From Microlunatus panaciterrae (GTDB taxonomy: Bacteria > Actinomycetota > Actinomycetes > Propionibacteriales > Propionibacteriaceae): a stretch of DNA of 64,000 nt. This document shows positions 42,394 to 51,316 of this stretch, one piece after another. The notes beneath the pieces were generated by a model. That model saw only the letters and a program-made list of their open reading frames with translations. It was not told the DNA's origin and made no database searches. The stretch lies in assembly GCF_016907535.1 (NCBI RefSeq), contig NZ_JAFBCF010000001.1, positions 1,178,001-1,242,000 on the forward strand, given 5' to 3'. A program made the translations under genes and the position numbers. How positions within the stretch are numbered: position 1 is the first letter of the stretch; each line of letters begins with the position of its first letter.

Positions 42394-43557
42394 TCAGGAG
42401 GTGACGGTTGGGGTGTCGTCGGAACGGTCCAGCCAAACGCCTCGGCGCATCACCCGGAGCAGCGAACCGTGATCGTCGACCAGGCAGAAGTCCGCCCGGT
42501 TGCCGACGCTGATTTGGCCGACCTCAGCGAGCCCGTGGGCCCGCGCCGGGGTCTTGGCTGCCATCCGTGCGGCGTCGGGAATGGAGATCCCGACCTGGGT
42601 CACGAGGAAGGCGAACGCGCCGGCCATCGTCAGCGTCGAGCCGGCGATCGACCCGGGCTGCCCGTCGGCGCCCACCAGCCGCGCCACCCCGTCCTCGACC
42701 TGGACGTTCAGCGCGCCGAGCCGGTAGTGGCCGTCGGCCATCCCGGCAGCCACCATGGCGTCGGTGATCAGCGCGACCCGGTCCGGTCCGGCCGCGGCAA
42801 TGGCCATCGCGATCACGTCCGAATGCAGATGGGTGCCGTCGCAGATCAGCTCGACGATCGTCAGCGGGTCGGTCAGCAGCCGGGGTACGGGGCCCGGGGT
42901 GCGGTGGTGGATCGACCGCATGGCGTTGAACAGGTGGGTGGCCACCGTGCCGCCGGCCGCGATGCCTGCGGCGATCGCCTGCTCGTCGCCGTCGGTGTGG
43001 CCGAGCGCGGCCACCACTCCGCTGTGGCTGAGCCGTTCGATGGCGGCCAGTGCGCCCGGCAGCTCGGGGGCGATGGTGACCATGGCAATGTGACCCTGGC
43101 CCGACGTCAGCACCCGGTCCAGCAGGTGCGGCTGCGGCAGCCGGAGCAGGCTGGGATCGTGCGCGCCGCACTTGGCCGACGACAGGAACGGCCCCTCGAG
43201 ATGGATGCCGGCGATCTCGCCCTGCCGCACCAGCGGCACCAGCGTCTCGATCTGGTCGCAGAGCGTGTCGATGTCCACCGTCACCAGGGAAGCGAAGCTG
43301 GTGGTCGTGCCGTGGCGGCGATGATAGTCCAGCGCCCGGAGCGCCTCGGCGGGGTCGGTGGTGGCGAAGTCGGCGCCACCACCACCGTGGACGTGTGTGT
43401 CGACGAAGCCCGGCACCAGCCAGCCGTCCAGTGCCTCGGCGTCCGGAGCACCCTCCGAGAGGTCGACGATCCGACCGTCGGCCACGGTGACGGTGCCGCC
43501 CCCGACATCGCCGGCTTCGGTCAGCAGATGCTCGACCCGGAACCGCTGCTCACTCAT
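42394..43557 (-). CDS. nagA: N-acetylglucosamine/galactosamine-6-phosphate deacetylase
   Basis: 387 aa amidohydrolase. Metal and catalytic residues: HVHGGGG (His55, His57), HLEGPF (Glu121), and later His in ALGHTDG, HLFNAM and Asp in LITDAM. Deacetylates GlcNAc-6-P or GalNAc-6-P. ATG 43557 has AGGAGG 6 bp upstream and overlaps the kinase gene by 8 bp. In the company of a SIS isomerase, ROK kinase and tagatose-type aldolase, the natural substrate may be GalNAc-6-P (AgaA), but the sequence alone does not separate AgaA from NagA. Confidence 0.9.
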   Translation of the reverse strand: MSEQRFRVEHLLTEAGDVGGGTVTVADGRIVDLSEGAPDAEALDGWLVPGFVDTHVHGGGGADFATTDPAEALRALDYHRRHGTTTSFASLVTVDIDTLCDQIETLVPLVRQGEIAGIHLEGPFLSSAKCGAHDPSLLRLPQPHLLDRVLTSGQGHIAMVTIAPELPGALAAIERLSHSGVVAALGHTDGDEQAIAAGIAAGGTVATHLFNAMRSIHHRTPGPVPRLLTDPLTIVELICDGTHLHSDVIAMAIAAAGPDRVALITDAMVAAGMADGHYRLGALNVQVEDGVARLVGADGQPGSIAGSTLTMAGAFAFLVTQVGISIPDAARMAAKTPARAHGLAEVGQISVGNRADFCLVDDHGSLLRVMRRGVWLDRSDDTPTVTS

Positions 43558-44488
43558 GACTGCCTCCTGCCGCACTGTGCACCCGGTCCCAACCGATCAG
43601 CCCGGCGCCGATGACGCCCGCGTCGGCCCCGAGGCTGGCGACCTCGATTCTCGGCGTCCGCTGGAAGTGCAGCCGGTCGGTCAGCCCGGCCGTGAGCTGC
43701 GGGAAGATGATGTCCGCCGCGCCGGACAGGCCGCCACCGATGACGATCACCTCCGGCGCCAGCAACGTCACATAGATGGTCAGGGCCTCCACCAGCGCCT
43801 CGGAGGCGATGGCGAAGGCCTGCCGGGCCGCCACCTCGCCGGCTCTGGCCCGGTCGGCGATCTCCCGGGCCTCGACCGACGGTGCGGCACCCGTGATCCG
43901 GTGATAGCTGCGCGCGACCCCGGCAGCCGAGGCGACGGTCTCCAGGCATCCGACCCCTCCGCACGGGCATTTCGCATCCCCGGCGGCCGGCACCTGGATG
44001 TGGCCCAGCTCACCGGCGTACCCGTCGGCGTCCAGCATCTGCCCGTCGACGATCATCGCCCCGGCGATGCCGGTGCCGAGCGGCAGGAACAGCAGGTTGT
44101 GGGCGCCGACGCCGCTGCCCAGCCGCCATTCCGCCAGACCGCCGCAGCGGACGTCGTGTGCGACCGCACCGGGCAGGCCGGTGAGGTCGCTGAGGAGCTG
44201 CCGCAGCGGAACGTCGTACCAGCCGATGTTGGCGGCCGCCCGTACGGTCCCTGTGGCAATGTCGATGATACCTGGCACCACCACGCCGAACCCGACACAG
44301 TTGCCGCCGGCGCCGGCCGTGGCGGCGAAGGCGGTGACCTGCCCGGCCAGCCAGGTGACGATCTCGGCGGGCCCGCCGTCGTGATAGGTGGGGACCCTGG
44401 TCTGGCCGCGGACGGTGCCGTCGGCGTCGGCCAGCGCCAGCTTCGTCAGCGTGCCGCCGAGGTCGACGGCGACGACGAACTCACTCAT
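43550..44488 (-). CDS. ROK family sugar kinase (N-acetylhexosamine or glucose kinase)
   Basis: 312 aa. The phosphate-1 motif DLGGT is at residues 9-13. The catalytic Asp is near 112 (AHDVRCGG), and the zinc site is formed by His163 (ELGHI) and CPCGGVGCLE (Cys174, 176, 181). It probably phosphorylates N-acetylgalactosamine or N-acetylglucosamine for the following deacetylase. Translation is coupled to nagA by an 8-bp overlap. Confidence 0.87.
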   Translation of the reverse strand: MSEFVVAVDLGGTLTKLALADADGTVRGQTRVPTYHDGGPAEIVTWLAGQVTAFAATAGAGGNCVGFGVVVPGIIDIATGTVRAAANIGWYDVPLRQLLSDLTGLPGAVAHDVRCGGLAEWRLGSGVGAHNLLFLPLGTGIAGAMIVDGQMLDADGYAGELGHIQVPAAGDAKCPCGGVGCLETVASAAGVARSYHRITGAAPSVEAREIADRARAGEVAARQAFAIASEALVEALTIYVTLLAPEVIVIGGGLSGAADIIFPQLTAGLTDRLHFQRTPRIEVASLGADAGVIGAGLIGWDRVHSAAGGSHE

Positions 44489-44519
44489 CAGCCCTGCTCC
44501 CGGAGTCTGGGTGATCGGC

Positions 44520-45404
44520 TCAGTCGGACAGCACGACGGAGCGGGTCAGGCTTCGCGGCTGGTCGGGGTTGAGGCCGAGGTCGATGGCCCGCGCGACCGC
44601 GACCCGCTGCAGCAGGACCAGCTCGGCCAGGGCGTCCCGCCCAGACTCGACGAAGGTGGCGCCGGTGGCGGCGACGTCCTCGGCCAGGCCCTGGGGAGCG
44701 GTGCCGAACATCCAGACCACCCGGCCCGGAGCGGCGATGCTGATCGGCCCGTGCCGGTAGTCCATCGCCGGGTAGGACTCGGCCCAGCTGGAGGAGGTCT
44801 CGCGCAGCTTGAGTGCGGCCTCATGCGCCACGCCGATGGTCCAGCCGCGGCCGAGGAAGGTCATCTGCTCGGCCCGCACCAGGTCCTGGTTGAGCGGGAC
44901 GGTGAGCACCTCCTCGGCGGCGGCGATCACCGGCGCCAGGTCGAAGCCGAAGGCGGCCCGGAACAGGGCCAGGGTCGAGGTCGCGAAGCGGGTCTGCACC
45001 ACCGACTGCTCATCGGCGAAGCTGAGGTCGACGACCTGGTCGGCCAGCCCGACCACCGGTGTGTCGAGGTCGCCGGTCACCACCATGGTCGGCACTCGGC
45101 CCTGCAGCGAGCCCAGCAGGTCGACCACCTCTGTCGTCGTCCCGGAACGGGTGAGGGCGACAACCCGGTCGTAACGGCGCCCGGTGGGGAACTCGGTGGC
45201 GGTGAACGCGTCCGACTCGCCGAGCCCGAGGCTCTCGCGCCAGGAGGCGATGATCTGGGCCACGAACCAGGAGGTGCCGCAGCCGACGAAGGCCACTCGT
45301 TCACCCGACCGAGGCAGTTGCGGCTCCACCGAGGGGGCCAGCTGGACGGCCCGGGTCCAGCACTCGGGCTGGGAGAGGATCTCCTCCTCGACAAAGAAGG
45401 TCAT
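44520..45404 (-). CDS. SIS-domain sugar isomerase/deaminase (AgaS-like)
   Basis: 294 aa with two SIS domains. The first has AFVGCGTSWFVAQIIASW (about residues 38-55) and the phosphosugar loop ALTRSGTTTEVVDLL (about 83-97). The second has GRGWTIGVAHEAALKLRETSSSWAESYPAMDYRHGPIS (about 185-222), like the isomerase half of GlmS. It lacks the glutaminase domain, so it acts as a deaminase/isomerase on galactosamine- or glucosamine-6-phosphate. First gene of the operon. GAGGAG precedes ATG 45404. Confidence 0.85.
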   Translation of the reverse strand: MTFFVEEEILSQPECWTRAVQLAPSVEPQLPRSGERVAFVGCGTSWFVAQIIASWRESLGLGESDAFTATEFPTGRRYDRVVALTRSGTTTEVVDLLGSLQGRVPTMVVTGDLDTPVVGLADQVVDLSFADEQSVVQTRFATSTLALFRAAFGFDLAPVIAAAEEVLTVPLNQDLVRAEQMTFLGRGWTIGVAHEAALKLRETSSSWAESYPAMDYRHGPISIAAPGRVVWMFGTAPQGLAEDVAATGATFVESGRDALAELVLLQRVAVARAIDLGLNPDQPRSLTRSVVLSD

Positions 45405-45452
45405 GCGTTCTCCTCAAGTGACGATTCTGTTGATTTTCTTCCCAAACGAACA

Positions 45453-45466
45453 GATATGAACATATC
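45453..45466. promoter_or_regulatory. Palindromic operator GATATG-AA-CATATC
   Basis: A perfect 6+2+6 inverted repeat in the AT-rich 62-bp gap between the SIS operon and the DeoR regulator, ending directly before the ATG at 45467. The repeated GAACA/GAACAT within CGAACAGATATGAACAT could also be a DeoR-type direct repeat. A likely binding site for the adjacent DeoR protein. Confidence 0.6.
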
Positions 45467-46267
45467 ATGCATCTCGTGAGCGAGCAGCACTTGACAATGA
45501 CGCGGGCGGAACGGCTGGCCGCGTTGTTGGAGCGTCTGGTTGCTGCGGGCAAGATCGATGTCGAACCGGCGGCGGACCAGTTCGGGGTGTCGGCCGCGAC
45601 CATTCGCCGCGACCTGGACCACCTGGCCGACCAGCAGCTGCTGACCAGGACCCACGGCGGAGCGGTGCCGAACACCACCTCCTACGACCTGCCGTTGCGC
45701 TACAAGTCCGCGAACCGGGGCGAGGCCAAGACTCGGATCGCGCAGCGGGCCGTGCAGATGATGTGGCCGGGCTGCACGATCTCCCTGAACGGCGGAACCA
45801 CGACGGTGGAGATCGCCCGGGCCATCCCGACCGTCGAGGCGCTCCGGCACGGCATCACGGTGGTCACCAACGCCATCAACATCGCCACCGAGCTGACCGT
45901 GCGCCCGTTCATCAAGATCGTCGTCTGCGGCGGCGTGGCCCGCCCGCAGAGCTATGAGCTGGTCGGTTCCATCGCCGCCGAGACGCTGGGGCGGCTGTCC
46001 CCCGACATCTGCTTCCTGGGCGCCACCGGGCTCGACGCCGAGGGGGGCATCACCACCTACGACGAGTCGGAGGCGGCGATCAACCGCGTCATGGTGACCC
46101 AGGCGAAGCGGACGGTGGTGGTGGTCGACTCCTCCAAGATCGGCACGGTCGGGTTCTGCCGGATCTGCAACGTGGAGGAGGTCTCGACCATCCTCACCGA
46201 CAGCAACGCCGACCCTGAGGCGATCGCCCGGCTGCGCGAGACCGGCGTCGAGGTCATCCAGGCCTGA
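45467..46267 (+). CDS. DeoR family transcriptional regulator (AgaR-like)
   Basis: 266 aa. N-terminal DeoR helix-turn-helix: ERLAALLERLVAAGKIDVEPAADQFGVSAATIRRDLDHLADQQLLTRTHGGAV (about residues 15-67). C-terminal DeoRC sugar-phosphate sensor with ISLNGGTTTVEIARAI (about 105-120), and the later FLGATGLDAEGGITT and VVDSSKIG. Divergent from the amino-sugar operon it probably represses. ATG 45467 leaves no room for a ribosome binding site after the operator; ATG 45497 (MTRAERL) or a leaderless start is possible. Confidence 0.87.
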   Translation: MHLVSEQHLTMTRAERLAALLERLVAAGKIDVEPAADQFGVSAATIRRDLDHLADQQLLTRTHGGAVPNTTSYDLPLRYKSANRGEAKTRIAQRAVQMMWPGCTISLNGGTTTVEIARAIPTVEALRHGITVVTNAINIATELTVRPFIKIVVCGGVARPQSYELVGSIAAETLGRLSPDICFLGATGLDAEGGITTYDESEAAINRVMVTQAKRTVVVVDSSKIGTVGFCRICNVEEVSTILTDSNADPEAIARLRETGVEVIQA

Positions 46268-46309
46268 AGGACCGGGCTGAAAACGTACGCCCACAACGGA
46301 ATTAACCCA

Positions 46310-46338
46310 TTGACCGTTGACGGATCGCCGCCTACCTT
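46310..46338 (+). promoter_or_regulatory. Strong sigma70-type promoter of the acVLRF1 leader
   Basis: TTGACC (46310-46315), a 17-bp spacer and TACCTT (46333-46338). This is one of the best consensus matches seen in the window. Transcription would start about 46345, just before the Shine-Dalgarno of the 12-codon leader ORF. Confidence 0.65.
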
Positions 46339-46369
46339 AGATGCACACGGAAAGGAGGTGGTCCAGAGA

Positions 46370-46408
46370 ATGAGTGACTTTTGGACATGTGAGGTGACGG
46401 CCAGCTAG
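46370..46408 (+). CDS. 12-aa leader peptide MSDFWTCEVTAS upstream of acVLRF1
   Basis: ATG 46370 to TAG 46408 encodes MSDFWTCEVTAS. It is preceded by GAAAGGAGGTG at 46350-46360, an 11-base match to the anti-Shine-Dalgarno of 16S rRNA, far stronger than any other site noticed in the window. Codons AGT, TTT, ACA and TGT are rare in this GC-rich genome. GTCCA/TGGAC around the start codon (46361-46365 and 46381-46385) could form a hairpin. It sits behind a clear promoter and 212 bp before the acVLRF1 gene. Function as a translated regulatory uORF is inference. Confidence 0.6.
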   Translation: MSDFWTCEVTAS

Positions 46409-46428
46409 CCGCCAACCTGTTGATGAAC

Positions 46429-46560
46429 TGGTCCAGAGCGGCCGGCTAATCCACAGCCAACACCCGAACCCGCGAGCCGCCGGTATTGTCCACCGGCCGG
46501 TACTGATCCGGAGACGACTGCACCGCAGCCTGACCGGCAGCACCGAGAGGCTCGCGGGTT
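46429..46560 (+). promoter_or_regulatory. Structured leader RNA between the leader ORF and acVLRF1
   Basis: AACCCGCGAGCC (46467-46478) and GGCTCGCGGGTT (46549-46560) form a perfect 12-bp stem that encloses 70 bases, including the inner hairpin CCGGT/ACCGG (46480-46496). The stem is followed by TTTGTCC and a small CCGTC-TG-GACGG hairpin, resembling an attenuator-type terminator. TGGTCCAGAG at 46429-46438 is a direct copy of TGGTCCAGAG at 46359-46368 next to the leader ORF, offering alternative pairing. Confidence 0.55.
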
Positions 46561-46620
46561 TGTCCGTCTGGACGGTCCTTCGGCACAGCAGTCGGGGCCG
46601 GTCACCACCGAGGAGAGGTC

Positions 46621-47265
46621 ATCAGCACCGAGCGGGCACGTCAGGTCACGATCGCCCGTGACCGGTTGGGTCCCTGGCTCGACGGGTTCCGCGACCGGCA
46701 CGGGCCGACCCGATCCCTCCGTAGCGGCGACGAGCTCGCGTTGGAAGCCCAGGACGGAGCCCGGGCCTGGGTGCATCTCCCGTTCCCGACGCTGGCAGCC
46801 CCGGAGGTCGACTGCGAGAGGTCCGTGCTTGACCATGTGCTGACCGACCGTCGGGTCGGTTGCCTGCTGGTCCGCAGGGGCGGCTTCGCGGTGGGTGTCT
46901 TCGAGGGTCATCGGCTGGTGTCCTCCAAGGTCGGCTCGGCGTACGTCCAGGGCCGCACCAAGGCCGGCGGCTGGTCTCAGCAGCGCTATGCGCGACGACG
47001 CGACAACCAGTCGAGGAAGGCTTATGCCGAGGCGGCCGACGAGGCGGCGGCACTGCTGCTGCCCGAGCTGCCCCGGCTGGAGGCCCTGGTGACCGGCGGC
47101 GACGGGCCCGCCGTCAGCGCCGTCCTGGCCGATCCGAGGCTCGCGCCGCTGCGCCCGCTGGTGCAGCCGCGAGTGCTTCCGGTGCCCGATCCGCGGCTAC
47201 GGGTGCTGCGCGCGTTCGGGGAGCAGTTCCTGGCCGTACGCATCGACCTCAACGACCTCGCCTGA
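46621..47265 (+). CDS. acVLRF1 family peptidyl-tRNA hydrolase (Vms1-like release factor)
   Basis: 214 aa if started at ATC 46621, 199 aa from TTG 46666. The release-factor loop GRTKAGGWSQQRYARRRDNQ (about residues 110-129) carries the GGxxQxR-type signature of Vms1/ANKZF1 enzymes, which cleave peptidyl-tRNA on stalled large subunits. ATC 46621 is chosen because GAGGAGAG sits 4-5 bp upstream and the residues STERARQVTIARDRLGPWLDGFRDRHG form a family-like N-terminus. No ATG/GTG/TTG exists in frame before TTG 46666. The gene stands alone behind the leader region; pdxH is convergent. Confidence 0.82.
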   Translation: MSTERARQVTIARDRLGPWLDGFRDRHGPTRSLRSGDELALEAQDGARAWVHLPFPTLAAPEVDCERSVLDHVLTDRRVGCLLVRRGGFAVGVFEGHRLVSSKVGSAYVQGRTKAGGWSQQRYARRRDNQSRKAYAEAADEAAALLLPELPRLEALVTGGDGPAVSAVLADPRLAPLRPLVQPRVLPVPDPRLRVLRAFGEQFLAVRIDLNDLA

Positions 47266-47292
47266 GTCCCCTCCGCGGCCACGGAGGCGTCC

Positions 47293-47356
47293 GTGCAGAC
47301 CGTGGTCGCACTGTGCAGGCTGTCGGAGGCCTGCCTGGAGTGACGACCGTCTGCAC
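47293..47356. terminator. Nested hairpin between convergent acVLRF1 and pdxH
   Basis: GTGCAGACCGTGGTC (47293-47307) pairs with GACGACCGTCTGCAC (47342-47356) with two mismatches. Inside it GCAGGC and GCCTGC pair around 8 bases. Lying between two convergent genes, it probably ends transcription in both directions. Confidence 0.6.
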
Positions 47357-47373
47357 GGTCGAGGTCGGGAGCG

Positions 47374-49262
<1,889 letters not shown>

Positions 49263-49294
49263 GCGGTCAACGGCGTCGAAGGATCGGAGCGCGG

Positions 49295-50311
49295 CTACCG
49301 GCGGCGACGGCTGGGGGCGGCGAAAACGATCACGCCGGCAATGACGGCCAGGGCGGCGGCCAGCCCGAGCGCCAGCAGAGTGCCGCGCCGGCTGCGTCCC
49401 TCGGTGTCCGAACCGCTGGCCGGCGGGGTCGTCCCGGGGTCGGCCGGCGCGGTCGTGGGTGCCGCGGATCTGGGCGGTGAGGCGCTGCCGGACGGGACCG
49501 CGGCCACCTTGGTGGGGATCGGGATCCGATAGACCGCTGAGCTGGTGCCCTCACTGCCGACCAGCAGGGCCCTGCCGTCGAGCGTGGTGGTGATCGACTC
49601 ACCCTGGGGCTGGAACGGCAGCGCGGCCCGGGCGGTGACGTCATAGCTGCCGGCGTCCATCACCTCGAGCGAGACGTACGTGCGCAGAGCCAGACGGCCG
49701 TCGCTGGGCAGCACCACCCCGTCGGTGACGTAGGCCGGTGCGTCGCCGACCCGTTGCAGCTGGTTGACCCCCTGCCGAGACGGCTGTGCCGGGGCCGCGT
49801 AGATGCCGCCCTTGCCCTCCTTGCTGACCAGGAACAGCCTGCCCGCCGAGTTGATCAGCAGCGTCTCGGCGTCCCGCGGCCCGTCGGGATAGCGGAAGTC
49901 GTACGACTGATAGCTGACCGTCCGGTTGTCCGGGGTCGGGTCGTTGAACACGTACACGGTGACGAAGTTCCGCGAGGCGTTGTTGTCGCCGATGTCGGCC
50001 ACATAGAGGTGGTTGTCGTGGACGGCGACCGCCTCGACGTCCCGGACGTCGGCACGGAAGCTCAGCGTGCCCTGGACGGAACCGTCGTCGGCCAGTCCGT
50101 AGGCGACGGCGCCGCCGCCGGAGTCGTTGACCGTCCAGTAGAGCCCGCGACCGGTGTCAGTGGCCAAGCCGGAGGATTCGGCGATCCGCTTGTCCTTGAT
50201 CGTGAAGACCGGCGTCACCTCGGCGGCAGCAGGGGTGGGCGCGAACACGGTCGGCAGCAGCAGGCCGAGCAGCAGCAGGGCCGCGGCGGCCCGGCGCCTC
50301 GCTGCTGCCAT
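49295..50311 (-). CDS. Exported, membrane-anchored beta-propeller-like protein
   Basis: 338 aa. Signal peptide MAAARRRAAAALLLLGLLLPTVFAPTPAAA with cleavage near residue 30. Then a 220-residue domain with repeated D-N-x-L-Y/V-A-D-I-G-D-N turns (HDNHLYVADIGDNNASRNFVTVYVF), like secreted propellers that bind calcium or esterified substrates. A Pro/Ser/Thr linker (SASPPRSAAPTTAPADPGTTPPASG) and a C-terminal membrane helix with RRRR tail follow. The domain probably sits outside the membrane. No enzymatic motif recognised. GGGGAAAG precedes ATG 50311. Confidence 0.78.
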   Translation of the reverse strand: MAAARRRAAAALLLLGLLLPTVFAPTPAAAEVTPVFTIKDKRIAESSGLATDTGRGLYWTVNDSGGGAVAYGLADDGSVQGTLSFRADVRDVEAVAVHDNHLYVADIGDNNASRNFVTVYVFNDPTPDNRTVSYQSYDFRYPDGPRDAETLLINSAGRLFLVSKEGKGGIYAAPAQPSRQGVNQLQRVGDAPAYVTDGVVLPSDGRLALRTYVSLEVMDAGSYDVTARAALPFQPQGESITTTLDGRALLVGSEGTSSAVYRIPIPTKVAAVPSGSASPPRSAAPTTAPADPGTTPPASGSDTEGRSRRGTLLALGLAAALAVIAGVIVFAAPSRRRR

Positions 50312-50425
50312 CGGTGATCTTTCCCCTGTCCTCCACCCGACGAGTCCCGTCCTGCAGGGTTCCCGCACAGGGAGCGTACGCGATCGCCCCAGCCGTCGCG
50401 ACGACCGACACCTTTCCTGGCGCGG

Positions 50426-50524
50426 TCAGCCGACCATCCACTTCCACAGCGCGGCGACGACGACGATGAACATCAGCGCTCCGAGCAGCCCCGAGACGAT
50501 CAGCCGACGCGCCCGGGGGTTCAT
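50426..50524 (-). CDS. 32-aa single-pass membrane peptide
   Basis: ATG 50524 to TGA 50426 encodes a peptide starting MNPRARRLIVSGLLGALMF and ending ALWKWMVG. A positively charged start (RARR), one hydrophobic helix of about 20 residues and a Trp-rich end are typical of real small membrane proteins. It lies in the 262-bp gap between the divergent genes at 50311 and 50574. Conservation in other genomes would decide whether it is real. Confidence 0.55.
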   Translation of the reverse strand: MNPRARRLIVSGLLGALMFIVVVAALWKWMVG

Positions 50525-50573
50525 GGGTACACACTATGGCTCGTGAAACTTCGCCTCGGTTACGGTGTCCTGT

Positions 50574-51230
50574 ATGGGTGAGCTCAGGCTGTACGCCATC
50601 GGTATCGACGAGGTACGGGGCATTTTCGGCGCACCTCCGCAGGAGGCGGAACGGCTGCGTGGCATCGCCACCAAGGTGCTGGCCCCGCCGGCGGTCGCGC
50701 AGAAGACCGGTCTGATCGGCAAGCTGGGCCCCATCTTCCGGCGGGTGCCGGCCGCGCCCGTGATGTCCCCGACGGCCCCGACCCCGCACGACGTTGACGT
50801 CCTGGTATCCGGCGCCTACATCCCGCCCGACCGGACGGCGGCGAGTTGGCGGGCGCTGGAGGTGCTGGTGTCGGGGTCGGCGTGGGGGGCCACCAGGATG
50901 GCCCTGACCCCGCAGGCGTTGGACGACCTCGACTTCGCCCTGGCGCGGGGCGGCGTCTCGGCCGCGGTCGGCCTGCGGCACCTGCTCAGCTCCACCACCA
51001 GCGTCAATCTGGTGCCGGTGCCGGGCCTCACGGTCGGCTACCACCCGTACGAGAAGGCGCTGGCCATGGCCTCGGCCTATCGGGCCGCGATGCCCGAGGT
51101 GAAGACGGCAGAGCAGCAGGAGATGCTGGCCGCCCTGATCAGCTGGCTGGACGGCTTCCGGCCCTGGGCCGACGTGGCTCAGTCCCTCGCCCGCCCGGTC
51201 CCGGATCTGGTCGGGTTCTGGGCCCACTGA
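50574..51230 (+). CDS. Conserved hypothetical protein (218 aa)
   Basis: No family that I can name. MGELRLYAIGIDEVRGIFGAPPQEAERLRGIATKVLAP opens a protein with two related halves of helix-rich sequence and no signal peptide or membrane segment. A repeated ALEVLVSGSAWGATRMALTPQALDDLDFAL-type segment lies near residues 98-127. ATG 50574 is preferred; TTG 50565 is also in frame. Diverges from the 32-aa membrane peptide; the GH51 gene follows after 86 bp with its own promoter. Confidence 0.7.
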   Translation: MGELRLYAIGIDEVRGIFGAPPQEAERLRGIATKVLAPPAVAQKTGLIGKLGPIFRRVPAAPVMSPTAPTPHDVDVLVSGAYIPPDRTAASWRALEVLVSGSAWGATRMALTPQALDDLDFALARGGVSAAVGLRHLLSSTTSVNLVPVPGLTVGYHPYEKALAMASAYRAAMPEVKTAEQQEMLAALISWLDGFRPWADVAQSLARPVPDLVGFWAH

Positions 51231-51255
51231 GTCCCGATCGGGGTAGGCGCGCCTC

Positions 51256-51300
51256 TTGACGCGGAACGCGACTGCCTCCAGAATTCTTCTAACGTTGTAA
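51256..51300 (+). promoter_or_regulatory. Promoter and LacI-type operator of the arabinofuranosidase gene
   Basis: TTGACG (51256-51261), 17 bp, CAGAAT (51279-51284) form a promoter. TTCTAACGTTGTAA (51287-51300) overlaps the start point and is a 10/14 palindrome centred on CG, as in LacI-family sites. Carbon-source control by a LacI regulator encoded elsewhere is likely. Confidence 0.55.
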
Positions 51301-51316
51301 TCGACCGGAAGGCATC

